Assembly: GCA_021731405.1 (NCBI GenBank)
Contig: JAKFXN010000007.1
Location: 1 to 59,474, forward strand
Length of the DNA: 59,474 bases
Origin: Candidatus Parcubacteria bacterium
Lineage (GTDB): Bacteria; Patescibacteriota; Minisyncoccia; Phycocordibacterales; UBA918
Direction: 5' to 3'
Under the pieces are notes generated by a model, which saw nothing but the letters and a program-made list of their open reading frames with translations, was not told the DNA's origin and ran no database searches. A program made the translations under genes and the position numbers. Position 1 is the first letter of the stretch. Each line of letters opens with the position of its first letter. Of the stretch, positions 19,348 to 28,781 are shown one piece after another.

Positions 19348-19593
19348 ATGGCAATAAACGTCCAAGTCGAAAAAAATAACAACGAAAGCAGTGCGAACGT
19401 GATTCGTCGTTTTACTAAGCGTGTTCAAGGCGCAGGAATCGTACCAAAAGTACGCGCTGGCCGATACTACACTCGAATCAAGAGTGGCAACGTACAACGA
19501 ATGGCAAAGCTAAAGAAACTCGGAAAGAAAGAAACTTACGAGAAATTACTCAAGCTTGGAAAGATTCCAGAACAACGAGGATTCCGTCGATAA
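19348..19593 (+). CDS. rpsU: 30S ribosomal protein bS21
   Basis: MAINVQVEKNNNESSANVIRRFTKRVQGAGIV; small basic S21-like protein. Confidence 0.75.
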   Translation: MAINVQVEKNNNESSANVIRRFTKRVQGAGIVPKVRAGRYYTRIKSGNVQRMAKLKKLGKKETYEKLLKLGKIPEQRGFRR

Positions 19594-19656
19594 CACAAAA
19601 CCCCTTCTCTACTTGAAGGGGTTTTTGTTTGCTCGACCGTATGTCATACTGACATT

Positions 19657-20043
19657 ATGTTAGACCATACATTCGTTATCTCAAGTACCATTGCTCACTA
19701 CCCTGAGTTTCCCTACCAAAAGATGAAAGAAGCAATCTTGGGAAAAAAATACGAACTTTCGGTAGCTTTTGTTGGTACCAAGCGCGCACAGAAGCTCAAC
19801 GTGTCATACCGCAAAAAAACCTACGTGCCAAACGTACTCTCCTTTCCACTTGATGACAGTCATGGCGAGATAGTTCTCTGCCCTGAAATAGCTTACCCTG
19901 AAGCTAAAGACTACTTCCTAAGCAAGGACGGCTACATCGCGTTTTTGTTTATCCACGGACTCCTTCATTTGAAAGGACATGACCATGGCGATACAATGGA
20001 ATCACTAGAACGGAAATACGTAAAACAATTTGGCGTAGTCTAG
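19657..20043 (+). CDS. ybeY: endoribonuclease YbeY
   Basis: VLSFPL..., FIHGLLHLKGHDHG metal-binding motif. Confidence 0.93.
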   Translation: MLDHTFVISSTIAHYPEFPYQKMKEAILGKKYELSVAFVGTKRAQKLNVSYRKKTYVPNVLSFPLDDSHGEIVLCPEIAYPEAKDYFLSKDGYIAFLFIHGLLHLKGHDHGDTMESLERKYVKQFGVV

Positions 20044-20055
20044 TTCTTTTTCATT

Positions 20056-21225
20056 ATGGCTGAACATATCATCACAGGAATCGATGTCGGTAGCTACCAC
20101 GTAAAAGTGGCTATTGCGCGTGTACCTAAAAATGGTAGTGACCGGTCTATTCCCGAAATTATCGGTACGGGCTTTGCGGAAAGTCGCGGCCTCAAGAGTG
20201 GGTACATCATGCAAAGTGACGAAGTTGCTCGCAGCATCAAAAGTGCTATTGCCCAAGCGGAAAAGAGTGCTGGGGTTATCGTAAAACGAGCCCATGTAGC
20301 GATTGGGAGTATTGGACTGGAAGAAACATACTCCCGCGGCGAAATCATCCCAGCGCGGGCAGATTCAGAGGTCACCACTACTGACATTGAGAAAGTGATG
20401 CAAGATAGTGAAGATAGGATTATAGACCACATCCCTAACCGTCGTATTTTACACAGTATTCCCCTTCGCTATACCGTTGATGGAAGTGAAGTTCTGGGAC
20501 GCCCACAAGGTATGCGGGGAACCAAGCTTGAGGTGGACACTCTTTTTATTACCTCATACGAGCAACACATCAACGATCTAATGAGCACCATTGAGAGTAT
20601 TGGCGTCTACGTGGAAGATGTTATCGCTTCCCCGCTAGCAGCTAGCTTTGTAATGCTCAACAAGACCCAAAAGAGAGCTGGTTGTATCCTTGCCAACATC
20701 GGTTCTGAAACCACCTCAATTGTAGTCTTTGAAGACGCTACTCCAATTTCGCTCAAGATCTTTCCGGTCGGCTCCAACGACATCACCAACGACATTGCGC
20801 TAGGTCTCAAGGTCCCACTTGAAGACGCAGAAAAGATTAAGCGCGGAGCAATGACGAGTGCAACTTACTCTAAAAAACGATTGGATGAAATTGTCCAAAA
20901 TAGACTAACTTCAATCTTTACCCTCGTCGATGCCCACCTCAAAAAAATTAAACGTGATGGCCTGCTGCCAGCTGGCATCATTCTTACTGGTGGTGGCTCA
21001 AACACCCACAGCATTACTGACGTCGCTAAAAATGTACTCTCACTTCCTGCTCGCACCGCTACACTGGAAATCGGAAAAAACACAAAAGTAAAAGATGCTA
21101 CTTGGGCAGTTGCCTATGGACTTTGTATGTGGGGAGCAAGTGACACTGAAGATACTTCTACTCTCGGCATTGTAAAACAAACAAAAAAGAGCGTGTTCTC
21201 TTGGTTAAATCAGTTCCTACCGTAA
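20056..21225 (+). CDS. ftsA: cell division protein FtsA
   Basis: ITGIDVGSYHVKVAIA, actin-like fold, followed by ftsZ. Confidence 0.95.
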   Translation: MAEHIITGIDVGSYHVKVAIARVPKNGSDRSIPEIIGTGFAESRGLKSGYIMQSDEVARSIKSAIAQAEKSAGVIVKRAHVAIGSIGLEETYSRGEIIPARADSEVTTTDIEKVMQDSEDRIIDHIPNRRILHSIPLRYTVDGSEVLGRPQGMRGTKLEVDTLFITSYEQHINDLMSTIESIGVYVEDVIASPLAASFVMLNKTQKRAGCILANIGSETTSIVVFEDATPISLKIFPVGSNDITNDIALGLKVPLEDAEKIKRGAMTSATYSKKRLDEIVQNRLTSIFTLVDAHLKKIKRDGLLPAGIILTGGGSNTHSITDVAKNVLSLPARTATLEIGKNTKVKDATWAVAYGLCMWGASDTEDTSTLGIVKQTKKSVFSWLNQFLP

Positions 21226-21365
21226 CAAAATAGTAGTCCTGTCAATCACACGCAAAAGGACAATGTCAATATCGTGACAGATATATGTATCCGCTGTATG
21301 ATTACGGAGCTTATTAAATAAAGGTACTCAGGGGTGGGTACGAGCACATTTTTTTACAAAATTTT

Positions 21366-22619
21366 ATGGAACAAATTAAATCTGATGTTGAATCGTTTGC
21401 ACGAATTCGAGTTGTAGGAGCTGGAGGATCAGGCGGTAACGCCGTTAACTACATGGTTAACTCAAAGGTGAAGGGAGTAGAATTTATTGCCGTCAACAGT
21501 GACGCGCAAGACCTACACAACTCACTAGCTAAAAAGAAAATTCACATCGGAAAGAATCTTACTCGTGGACTTGGTGCTGGTGGCAACCCAGATATGGGGC
21601 GCAGAGCAGCTGAAGAGACTCGTGAAGAAATTGCGAACGCTATCAAAGGATCAGACATGGTCTTCATCACAGGTGGTATGGGTGGAGGAACAGGTACAGG
21701 AGCAGCTCCAGTTATTGCAAAGATTGCGCGTGAAAGTGGGGCTCTCACTGTAGGAGTTGTGACCAAGCCATTTCTATTTGAAGGACAAGAGCGCATGCGC
21801 CTTGCTCTCCAAGGTATTGAAGAACTAAAGAAAGAAGTGGACGCCCTCATCACCATCCCTAACGACCGTCTCCTTGCAATTGTGGACCGAGAAACAACTG
21901 TCCGAAATGCCTTTGAGCAGTGCGACAACATCCTTAAACAAGCAGTTGAAGGTATCTCAGACCTTATTACGATGCCAGGTATCATCAATGTCGACTTTGC
22001 CGATATTCGTAGTGTGATGGAGAATGCTGGTTCAGCACTGATGGGAGTTGGCGTTTCAGCTGGCGAGAAGCGAGCTGAGGAAGCTGCTCGAGCTGCCATT
22101 AATTCCCCACTCCTTGAAGTGTCCATTACTGGAGCAAAGGGTGTCCTCTTTGCTATCGCTGGCGGGGACGATCTTGCTATGCTTGAAGTCCAAGATGCTG
22201 CTCGTATTATTACTGAGTCTATCGACCCACACGCTAAGGTTATCTTTGGAGCAATCAAAGACGACAAACTTAAGAAGAACGAAATCAAAGTAACGGTTAT
22301 TGCTACCGGATTCCCAGAAGAAGCCTCTTCTTCACAAAGTAACATTTCAAGACGAGTACCAACCGCAGCCCCAAGTCGCATTGAGCCTGAAGATGAGGTA
22401 GTGGAGTCACGAGGGAAAATTTTTAATTCTCTTTCCATACCACGAAAGACTGAAATGGAGACGAGCTCAGATTCAATGAATCAACACCAATCTCCAACTA
22501 CACCAAAGGCACAAGAAATACCAAAGCGAGACCCAAAGCCAATTGATCCAATTGATGAAGAAGATGGCGACGATTGGGGGGCAGTGCCTGCCTTCCTACG
22601 TAGGTCAAAATTGAAATAG
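21366..22619 (+). CDS. ftsZ: cell division protein FtsZ
   Basis: [16 protein letters not shown] tubulin signature. Confidence 0.98.
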   Translation: MEQIKSDVESFARIRVVGAGGSGGNAVNYMVNSKVKGVEFIAVNSDAQDLHNSLAKKKIHIGKNLTRGLGAGGNPDMGRRAAEETREEIANAIKGSDMVFITGGMGGGTGTGAAPVIAKIARESGALTVGVVTKPFLFEGQERMRLALQGIEELKKEVDALITIPNDRLLAIVDRETTVRNAFEQCDNILKQAVEGISDLITMPGIINVDFADIRSVMENAGSALMGVGVSAGEKRAEEAARAAINSPLLEVSITGAKGVLFAIAGGDDLAMLEVQDAARIITESIDPHAKVIFGAIKDDKLKKNEIKVTVIATGFPEEASSSQSNISRRVPTAAPSRIEPEDEVVESRGKIFNSLSIPRKTEMETSSDSMNQHQSPTTPKAQEIPKRDPKPIDPIDEEDGDDWGAVPAFLRRSKLK

Positions 22620-22652
22620 GAAGTATCTAGTAACTTCATAGTCCAAATATCG

Positions 22653-22790
22653 CTATGTAGCAGGCACTGCCGGGCGCAGCGATGTGAGGCGACTCCGAAG
22701 GAGCCGAACCAGCGAGCCGGGGTCGCGAGCACTTAGATTTTTATGAGCGTAGCGAAATAAAAAGCTTAGTGACTCGTGACTGGTTCCGGC
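22653..22790 (+). repeat. structured element C behind ftsZ
   Basis: CTATGTAGcaGGCACTGCC (22653-22671) inversely copies the ftsZ 3' end (22580-22603); GCAGCGATG; GAACCAG/CTGGTTC and CGAG/CTCG stems; TTTTTAT-GAGCGTAGCGA-AATAAAAA. Confidence 0.75.
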
Positions 22791-22811
22791 GTTCATTACG
22801 TAATTACTACC

Positions 22812-22843
22812 CAAACCCCACCGCTTCTGCGGTGGGGTTTGTT
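22812..22843 (+). terminator. intrinsic terminator
   Basis: AAACCCCACCGCttctGCGGTGGGGTTTGTTGTT. Confidence 0.85.
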
Positions 22844-22897
22844 GTTACCTTCTCTTGCGGTACAATAGCTCAACTAAGAAATAATTTTTGACACGGT

Positions 22898-23821
22898 ATG
22901 TACGAACTTACGATTATTGGTGGAGGTCCAGCAGGAGTTGCTGCAGGAGTATACGCTTCACGAAAGCAACTAAAGACTCTTTTCATCACCAAGGAATGGG
23001 GTGGTCAGAGTACCGTCTCGACTGATATTCAAAACTGGATTGGTACCCCATCAATCTCTGGCACAAAGTTAGCTTCCGACTTACAGACCCACCTTGAAAC
23101 ATACGCAGGTGAGTACGTTACTATCAAGGCAGGTCAGTTGGTTGCTTCAATCACTAAAAAAGAGGGAGGATTTACCGTTTTACTCAGCAACGGAGAGACG
23201 TTTGAAACAAAAACTATTTTGGTAGCTAGCGGCTCAGAACGAAGAAAGCTTCCAGCTATCAATGCTGATATCTTTGAACACAAAGGACTTACCTATTGCG
23301 CCAGTTGTGACGGACCAATCTTTGCAGGACAAGACGTAGTTGTAGTGGGTGGTGGTAATGCAGCTTTTGAAACCGCAGCTCAACTCCTCGCGTACACTAA
23401 AAGTGTTACCTTGCTCCAACGCGGCGGTACCTACCGAGCAGATCCCGTCACGGTAGAAAAAGTACTCTCTCATCCAAATATGACTGGTGTCCTTCATGCG
23501 CAAATAAAAGAAGTCTCGGGTGAACGTTTTGTAAAAGGTCTCACGTACCTTGATACTGAAACAAATACCGAACATACACTTGCAACTACTGGCATTTTTG
23601 TTGAAATCGGTATGATACCAAACACCGGATATCTTGATGAAATTGTGGAACTTGATGCACTTAATAGGGTTGTTATTGATCCTTGGACACAAAAGACAAA
23701 CACACCAGGCATCTGGGCTGCCGGAGATTGTACAAATATTCTCTATCATCAAAACAACATTGCCGCTGGTGATGCTGTGCGTGCACTGGAAGATATTTAT
23801 GTAACTCTTAAAGCTAGGTAA
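22898..23821 (+). CDS. trxB: thioredoxin reductase
   Basis: TIIGGGPAGVAAGVYASRK, CASCDGP redox motif, GIWAAGDCTN. Confidence 0.93.
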   Translation: MYELTIIGGGPAGVAAGVYASRKQLKTLFITKEWGGQSTVSTDIQNWIGTPSISGTKLASDLQTHLETYAGEYVTIKAGQLVASITKKEGGFTVLLSNGETFETKTILVASGSERRKLPAINADIFEHKGLTYCASCDGPIFAGQDVVVVGGGNAAFETAAQLLAYTKSVTLLQRGGTYRADPVTVEKVLSHPNMTGVLHAQIKEVSGERFVKGLTYLDTETNTEHTLATTGIFVEIGMIPNTGYLDEIVELDALNRVVIDPWTQKTNTPGIWAAGDCTNILYHQNNIAAGDAVRALEDIYVTLKAR

Positions 23822-23836
23822 CCAAAACCCGAGCAA

Positions 23837-23873
23837 CGTAAAAGGCGCCCCTCCAGGCGCCTTTTACTTTGTA
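23837..23873 (+). terminator. terminator after trxB
   Basis: GTAAAAGGCGCCcctccaGGCGCCTTTTAC. Confidence 0.85.
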
Positions 23874-24179
23874 CAACGTAGAGTTTTGGTTTGCGCGCTT
23901 TGCTCGTATTATCGAGCGTTGTATAGAGATACATCACCACCGCACAAACCTACAACAAGCTTCTCATAGACTGATAAATAACGTCAAACAAATATAAAAA
24001 GCTTATTTTAAGCCAAACTGTGCATAACCCTGTGCAAAAGCCTGCCTATAAGTCATGCGTAACTACCCGTATAACCCTGCGCATAAACCAATTGACGGGC
24101 AAACATCCACAACTACTCATTAACTGGAGTTTTCCTGCCATTTTGCTACTATAGTGCGCGAAGCCGAAGCAAACAACAC

Positions 24180-24251
24180 GGCCTCATCGTCTAACGGCTA
24201 GGACACTTGGTTCTCATCCAAGAAATCGGAGTTCGATTCTCCGTGGGGTCA
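24180..24251 (+). tRNA. tRNA-Glu(CUC)
   Basis: GGCCTCATCGTCTAACGGCTAGGACACTTGGTTCTCATCCAAG...GTTCGATTCTCCGTGGGGTCA; loop TTCTCAT. Confidence 0.92.
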
Positions 24252-24259
24252 CAACAGGC

Positions 24260-24301
24260 AATACAAAAAGTCCCAGATTTAAATCTGGGACTTTTTGTAT
24301 T
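24260..24301. terminator. palindromic terminator behind tRNA-Glu
   Basis: AATACAAAAAGTCCCAGATTTAAATCTGGGACTTTTTGTATT. Confidence 0.88.
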
Positions 24302-24302
24302 A

Positions 24303-24462
24303 GCAGGCAACCAATGTTGCCTGCGGCTTGTTGTGAAGGCGGAGCGTTGCAATTCTGCCCTTCCTAGGCAGAATTGCCGCGAGCCGAGGTCGACAAGTAC
24401 TTAGACTTTTATGAACAAAGTGAAATAAAAGACTTAGTAACTTGTGACCACAGCCGCAACCA
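24303..24462 (+). repeat. tRNA-3'-end-linked structured element D (behind tRNA-Glu)
   Basis: GTTGTGAAGGCGGAG inverse of tRNA-Glu end; GGAGCGTTG; CAATTCTGCC/GGCAGAATTG hairpin; CCGCGAGCCGAGGTCGACAAGT...ACTTTTAT-GAACAAAGTGA-AATAAAAG...ACTTGTGACC. Confidence 0.75.
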
Positions 24463-24490
24463 ATCCCCTCTCCTTTTAGTTATAAAAAGT

Positions 24491-24652
24491 ATGAAAATAA
24501 TCAAAATGTTTAGCTTTGTACTTTTAGTATTACTGGGAATCTTCTTAGTTGTCTTCGGCGGATATGACGATAGTCCTGGAGCACAAGGGCTTGGACTTAT
24601 CGTAGCTGGCAGCGGTCTTTGGAATCTAGTTAAAGCAATCCGTAAGCCCTAG
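24491..24652 (+). CDS. small hydrophobic membrane protein (53 aa)
   Basis: MKIIKMFSFVLLVLLGIFLVVFGGYDDSPGAQGLGLIVAGSGLWNLVKAIRKP; longer ORF start at 24374 lies inside element D. Confidence 0.55.
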   Translation: MKIIKMFSFVLLVLLGIFLVVFGGYDDSPGAQGLGLIVAGSGLWNLVKAIRKP

Positions 24653-24767
24653 CCACTTGGGTTTTCATATTTCGTAATATAGCTAAGCACCATATTTATT
24701 TGAGGTATTTTGTATGGTGTGGTTTTATTATAGCTAGCACCCCCGCTCATTTTACAGGAGAAATTTC

Positions 24768-24986
24768 ATGCGCATCACGCACTGTTGCTGCTACCCGCAG
24801 TTCACAGTCACACAACAAGGTGGAGAGCCGAAGCGCTGCTCTATGCACAACGCCGCGAGAATCGTCGCTGACGGAGGAAATCTCGCTGACAACGTTCTTG
24901 AAAGCGACGGTACAACGCGGTCAATTTCGGAACCGGAAAAACAACAAATCATGGCCATGAGCGAAGATTGGAAACAGCCTTCGTAG
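24768..24986 (+). CDS. hypothetical protein (72 aa), SD-led
   Basis: SD CAGGAG; own terminator AAGAACCGACTctgtCGGTTCTTTTT. Confidence 0.6.
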   Translation: MRITHCCCYPQFTVTQQGGEPKRCSMHNAARIVADGGNLADNVLESDGTTRSISEPEKQQIMAMSEDWKQPS

Positions 24987-25048
24987 ACACACTGCAAAGA
25001 ACCGACTCTGTCGGTTCTTTTTAATAAACCCCTGACCACATTTGTGGA

Positions 25049-25507
25049 TCAGGGGTTAAATTTTTGTTCAAGGGCTTGAATTCTGTGCATCATGTCACAA
25101 AGACGGTCACTCATTTCTTTGAAACGTTCTCTGGTATTTTGCACTTGCTTTTCTTCACTTTCCGAGAGACCTTGCATCACTCCTCGAATATGAGCTTTTC
25201 GATTACCAACAAGTTTGAGCACCTCACGCTTGGGAAACATTTCTGATTGAAACAAAGCTGTGTTGTTCATGGTATCCATAATCAACGAAGATGCTTTTTC
25301 AAAACTATTCTCAATCAGAGTGACGTGACGATTTTCTGCTGCCGTAAGCATGGTTTCCATGCAAGTAGCAGAGGTCTTGAGGTTATAGAGCTTTTGCGAT
25401 ATGTCGCCCTTTCGTGTAAAGACACCAGACTCAATTTCTAAGACATCAAGCTCCAAGAGCACGATGTACGCAGTAAAAAAGTGTTCAGCAGACTGGACAG
25501 CGTCCAT
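25049..25507 (-). CDS. hypothetical alpha-helical protein, SD-led
   Basis: Start MDAVQSAEHFF preceded by AGGGAGGTTTCT. Confidence 0.6.
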   Translation of the reverse strand: MDAVQSAEHFFTAYIVLLELDVLEIESGVFTRKGDISQKLYNLKTSATCMETMLTAAENRHVTLIENSFEKASSLIMDTMNNTALFQSEMFPKREVLKLVGNRKAHIRGVMQGLSESEEKQVQNTRERFKEMSDRLCDMMHRIQALEQKFNP

Positions 25508-25614
25508 AGAAACCTCCCTGTAAATGAACAAACTGGTTTTAGTAAACCTTGGAAATTACGCAGTGTCAATATCGTCTAAAAGAAATCCCCGAAGCAGAGC
25601 TTCGGGGATTTCTT

Positions 25615-26103
25615 TTAGACAGCTTCTTTCTTAGCCTCTTTCTTGAGCTGCTTTAAGTCAGTTAAAAGTTGAAGTGCATGGCTGGCAGGGTCAACCTCCG
25701 CATACACTTTCGCTATCTTCCCTTCAGGATTAATGATATAGGTGATGCGGTTGGTACCACGAACAATTTTGCCGTACATACTCTTCTCTGCTTTAGCACC
25801 ATACGTATCCATCATTTCCATAGTTGGATCTGACAGCAGTGTAAACGGGAGTGAGTACTTTTCCGCAAACTTCTTGTGTGACTTTGGCGTATCTTTACTC
25901 ACTCCTAGAACAACTGTTCCTTGCCGTTTAAAGTCTTTATAAATATCAGCAATCGTACATGCCTCTGTGGTGCAGCCAGGAGTATCATCTTTTGGATAAA
26001 AATAAAGTAGTACCCACTGACCCTTATATTCTTTTAGCGACTGACTTTTAGCATCTTGGTCGAGCAGAGTAAAAAGTGGCGCCTTTCTTCCAACTTTAAG
26101 CAT
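25615..26103 (-). CDS. bcp: peroxiredoxin (BCP/AhpC-TSA family)
   Basis: WVLLYFYPKDDTPGCTTEACTIADIYKDF. Confidence 0.94.
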   Translation of the reverse strand: MLKVGRKAPLFTLLDQDAKSQSLKEYKGQWVLLYFYPKDDTPGCTTEACTIADIYKDFKRQGTVVLGVSKDTPKSHKKFAEKYSLPFTLLSDPTMEMMDTYGAKAEKSMYGKIVRGTNRITYIINPEGKIAKVYAEVDPASHALQLLTDLKQLKKEAKKEAV

Positions 26104-26405
26104 ACGGTATTCATTTATCTAAATAATATTAGCAGTATATCACTAGCAAAAACAAAAGCGCCTAATGGCGCTTTTGTTTTTGCTAGTTCAAAGAAACTAA
26201 GAAATACTGCCCCAGAAATTGCCAACCGCAAACGAAAAGCAGAGCGCTACCGCCCAAACGAGTAATTGATCAGTTGATACATTTTTCATAGGTGATTTGA
26301 AATAGATTATTAAGCTTCCCTTATATTCTATACCCAATGAGGCAACACAGATTGTTGTTTATAAACAGAGCCAAAATGCTTTTGATTGGTATACTCAAAG
26401 GCAAT

Positions 26406-27149
26406 ATGCTGAAAATCATTACCTTAAACATCGAAACCTCCAAACATTATGCTACAGTCTTACCTTTTCTAGATAAAGAAGATACAGACATCGTTTGTCT
26501 TCAAGAAGTGCCTGAGTCATTTGCTGTCGAGCTCAATAAGCGTGGCTACCTAATAGTATATGCTCCGATGTTGTTAAAAAATATAAATAACACAATCACA
26601 AACGTTGGAATAATGATTGCGTCCAAATATCCACTTACACACAAAGTAGTTTACTATCACCAGAACGAAGCGAGTGTAACTCTGCACAATTCAGGAGATT
26701 CAGTAGAAACTCTTTCACTTCCCTATATCTTCGCAAGTATTGAAATCGATGGAATACCTTTTTCTATCGCTACTACACACATGATAGATACTGACGACGG
26801 AAGAGAAGACCAGATTCAAATTCAAATAACAGAAAAATTCCTCTCTCTAATTAACAAGGAGAACGCTCATATACTCTGCGGGGATTTTAATATGCCCCGA
26901 GGATTTAATGCACTCTATAACGAAATGCTTAAGTACTACACTGACACGGTTCCTGCCCATTACAAAAGTAGCCTTGATAAAAACATTCACCGTCTTGGAA
27001 GTAGCACAAATTTAAATGCTCCAATGTTTGAAAGTTACATGATTGATTATGTTTTTACTCAACCACCTTATGTAGCGTCAGATGTACGTCTCCAATTTGG
27101 CGTCAGCGACCACGCCGCTGTCATAGCTACGCTCACAAAATCCGAATAA
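26406..27149 (+). CDS. endonuclease/exonuclease/phosphatase family protein
   Basis: DTDIVCLQEVPE, HILCGDFNMPRG, VSDHAAVIATL; upstream start 26337 possible. Confidence 0.88.
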   Translation: MLKIITLNIETSKHYATVLPFLDKEDTDIVCLQEVPESFAVELNKRGYLIVYAPMLLKNINNTITNVGIMIASKYPLTHKVVYYHQNEASVTLHNSGDSVETLSLPYIFASIEIDGIPFSIATTHMIDTDDGREDQIQIQITEKFLSLINKENAHILCGDFNMPRGFNALYNEMLKYYTDTVPAHYKSSLDKNIHRLGSSTNLNAPMFESYMIDYVFTQPPYVASDVRLQFGVSDHAAVIATLTKSE

Positions 27150-27207
27150 ATATTTTATTTTAAAGGGACTTAAAGTGTGGTATTATCGCAAAGCTTAAAG
27201 AGCAAAC

Positions 27208-27280
27208 GTCCGATTAGCTCAGCTGGTAGAGCGCTACATTGACATTGTAGAGGTCACAGGTTCAAGTCCTGTATCGGACA
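27208..27280 (+). tRNA. tRNA-Val(GAC)
   Basis: GTCCGATTAGCTCAGCTGGTAGAGCGCTACATTGACATTGTAG...GGTTCAAGTCCTGTATCGGACA; loop TTGACAT. Confidence 0.93.
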
Positions 27281-27315
27281 CAATATTAAGGCCCCTGAGG
27301 GGGCTTTTAATATTG
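27281..27315. terminator. palindromic terminator behind tRNA-Val
   Basis: CAATATTAAGGCCCCtgaGGGGGCTTTTAATATTG. Confidence 0.85.
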
Positions 27316-27460
27316 TGTCCGATAAGAATGATGCCTGCGCATCATTCGTCAGGACTTGAACAGCGGAGTGATGTGACGCAGTCACAAACGAGCTGTGTCC
27401 CGCGGCAGTTGCTCGTTTATGAATGAAGTGAAATAAACGAGCTTACTGACCGTCAGGACA
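27316..27460 (+). repeat. tRNA-3'-end-linked structured element E (behind tRNA-Val)
   Basis: GTGTCCGATA...CAGGACTTGAA is an interrupted inverse of tRNA-Val TTCAAGTCCTGTATCGGACAC; GGAGTGATG; CTCGTTTAT-GAATGAAGTGA-AATAAACGAG. Confidence 0.75.
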
Positions 27461-27542
27461 AGGCCGTTTAAACTTGACCTAACTTGAGTCCGATAAAAAT
27501 CTATTCGACACCCCCTCAATTCTCTTGTATAGTGCGCACACC

Positions 27543-28724
27543 ATGATTTTACTCTCAATCGAGACTAGCTGCGACGAGACAGCAATTAGTATCATAAAAG
27601 CTGAAGGAGACTTCCCTAATGCTACGTACACCATTCTTGGGAACGCGCTTTTTTCACAGATAGATGCCCATAAAGAATTTGGTGGCGTATTCCCTGCCAT
27701 AGCAAAACGTGAACATATTGCCACTATCCTTCCCATGCTTGAAAAAGCACTGTTGGAAAGTGGTCTTTCTCCCGCACCTGCACAGAGTCTATTCCCTGAT
27801 GCTGAATCTGAAATTCACACACTTCTATACAGGGAAGAAGACTTAGCACCAAAAGTACTTGCCTTCAACCAAACATGGGGTAATCCAGGTATTGATGCTA
27901 TTGCGGTCACCAGTGGACCTGGACTTGAGCCAGCACTTTGGGTTGGTATAAATTTTGCCAAAGCCATTGCTTCCCTCTGGCAGGTACCCGTGGTGCCTGT
28001 AGATCATATGGAGGGACATATCCTTGCTTCTGTTTTTAAAGACAACACTATTGCGGCAATCCAATTCCCCGCTCTTGCTCTCCTTGTGTCAGGTGGACAT
28101 ACCGAGCTCATCTTAATGGAAAAATGGGGACACTATACCAAGGTCGGACAAACGCGTGACGATGCTGTTGGTGAAGCCTTTGATAAAGTTGCCCGATTGA
28201 TTGGTCTTCCGTATCCTGGCGGACCAGAGATAGGACGACTTGCAGCGCAAGCCCGCGCCGAAGAGCTTCCTCCGTATACAAAGCTTCCGCAGCCAATGCT
28301 CCACTCTGGTGATTTAGATTTTTCTTTCTCGGGACTCAAGACTGCAGTACGCTATGCGGTTGAAGGCAAGACTCTAACCGATGGAGAAAAGATGGCCTTA
28401 GCCCGAGACTTTGAGGACGCTGCGGTGGGAGTACTCGTCACAAAAAGTATGAGTGCTATAAAAAAGTATGATGCCTTAAGCTTCATTCTTGGTGGTGGAG
28501 TATCAGCGAATCATTTCCTACGGGCAGCTGTTGCCACCTTCTATGCACCAGAAACACTTCACAGTGTTGAGGTATATCTTCCTGACACTTCTCTTTCCAC
28601 CGACAACAGTATTATGATTGGTCTTGCGGGGCACGCGCGTATTGCTGAATCACTCTCCCCTGAAGTTTTCACGGCTACTATCAAAGCTGACGGTAACCGC
28701 TCACTTGACGTTGAAGCTGACTAA
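27543..28724 (+). CDS. tsaD: tRNA threonylcarbamoyladenosine synthase subunit TsaD
   Basis: LLSIETSCDETAISI, HMEGHILAS, LVSGGHTELI, FILGGGVSANHFLR. Confidence 0.95.
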   Translation: MILLSIETSCDETAISIIKAEGDFPNATYTILGNALFSQIDAHKEFGGVFPAIAKREHIATILPMLEKALLESGLSPAPAQSLFPDAESEIHTLLYREEDLAPKVLAFNQTWGNPGIDAIAVTSGPGLEPALWVGINFAKAIASLWQVPVVPVDHMEGHILASVFKDNTIAAIQFPALALLVSGGHTELILMEKWGHYTKVGQTRDDAVGEAFDKVARLIGLPYPGGPEIGRLAAQARAEELPPYTKLPQPMLHSGDLDFSFSGLKTAVRYAVEGKTLTDGEKMALARDFEDAAVGVLVTKSMSAIKKYDALSFILGGGVSANHFLRAAVATFYAPETLHSVEVYLPDTSLSTDNSIMIGLAGHARIAESLSPEVFTATIKADGNRSLDVEAD

Positions 28725-28781
28725 CCAACTCCTTCAAATAAGGCTATTTTATGGTACTATTCGGTTCTAATATCACATGTT

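Noticed and set aside
21230-21362. Possible structured leader of ftsZ (GTACTC..GGGTAC hairpin)
   Set aside because: Stem is short with a wobble pair; not strong enough without comparative data
22653-22790. Interpretation as group II or group I intron remnants
   Set aside because: Far too short, no reverse transcriptase or homing ORF at these sites, no recognisable domain V or P/Q/R/S core; elements lie outside the gene rather than interrupting it
24303-24462. Interpretation as plain intrinsic terminators only
   Set aside because: A complete terminator already exists upstream of each core, and the core has covarying stems and conserved unpaired motifs not needed for termination
27470-27520. 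TTGAGTCCGATAAA downstream of element E as a direct tRNA-Val copy
   Set aside because: Match to the tRNA-Val ends is too short and degenerate to claim a direct repeat
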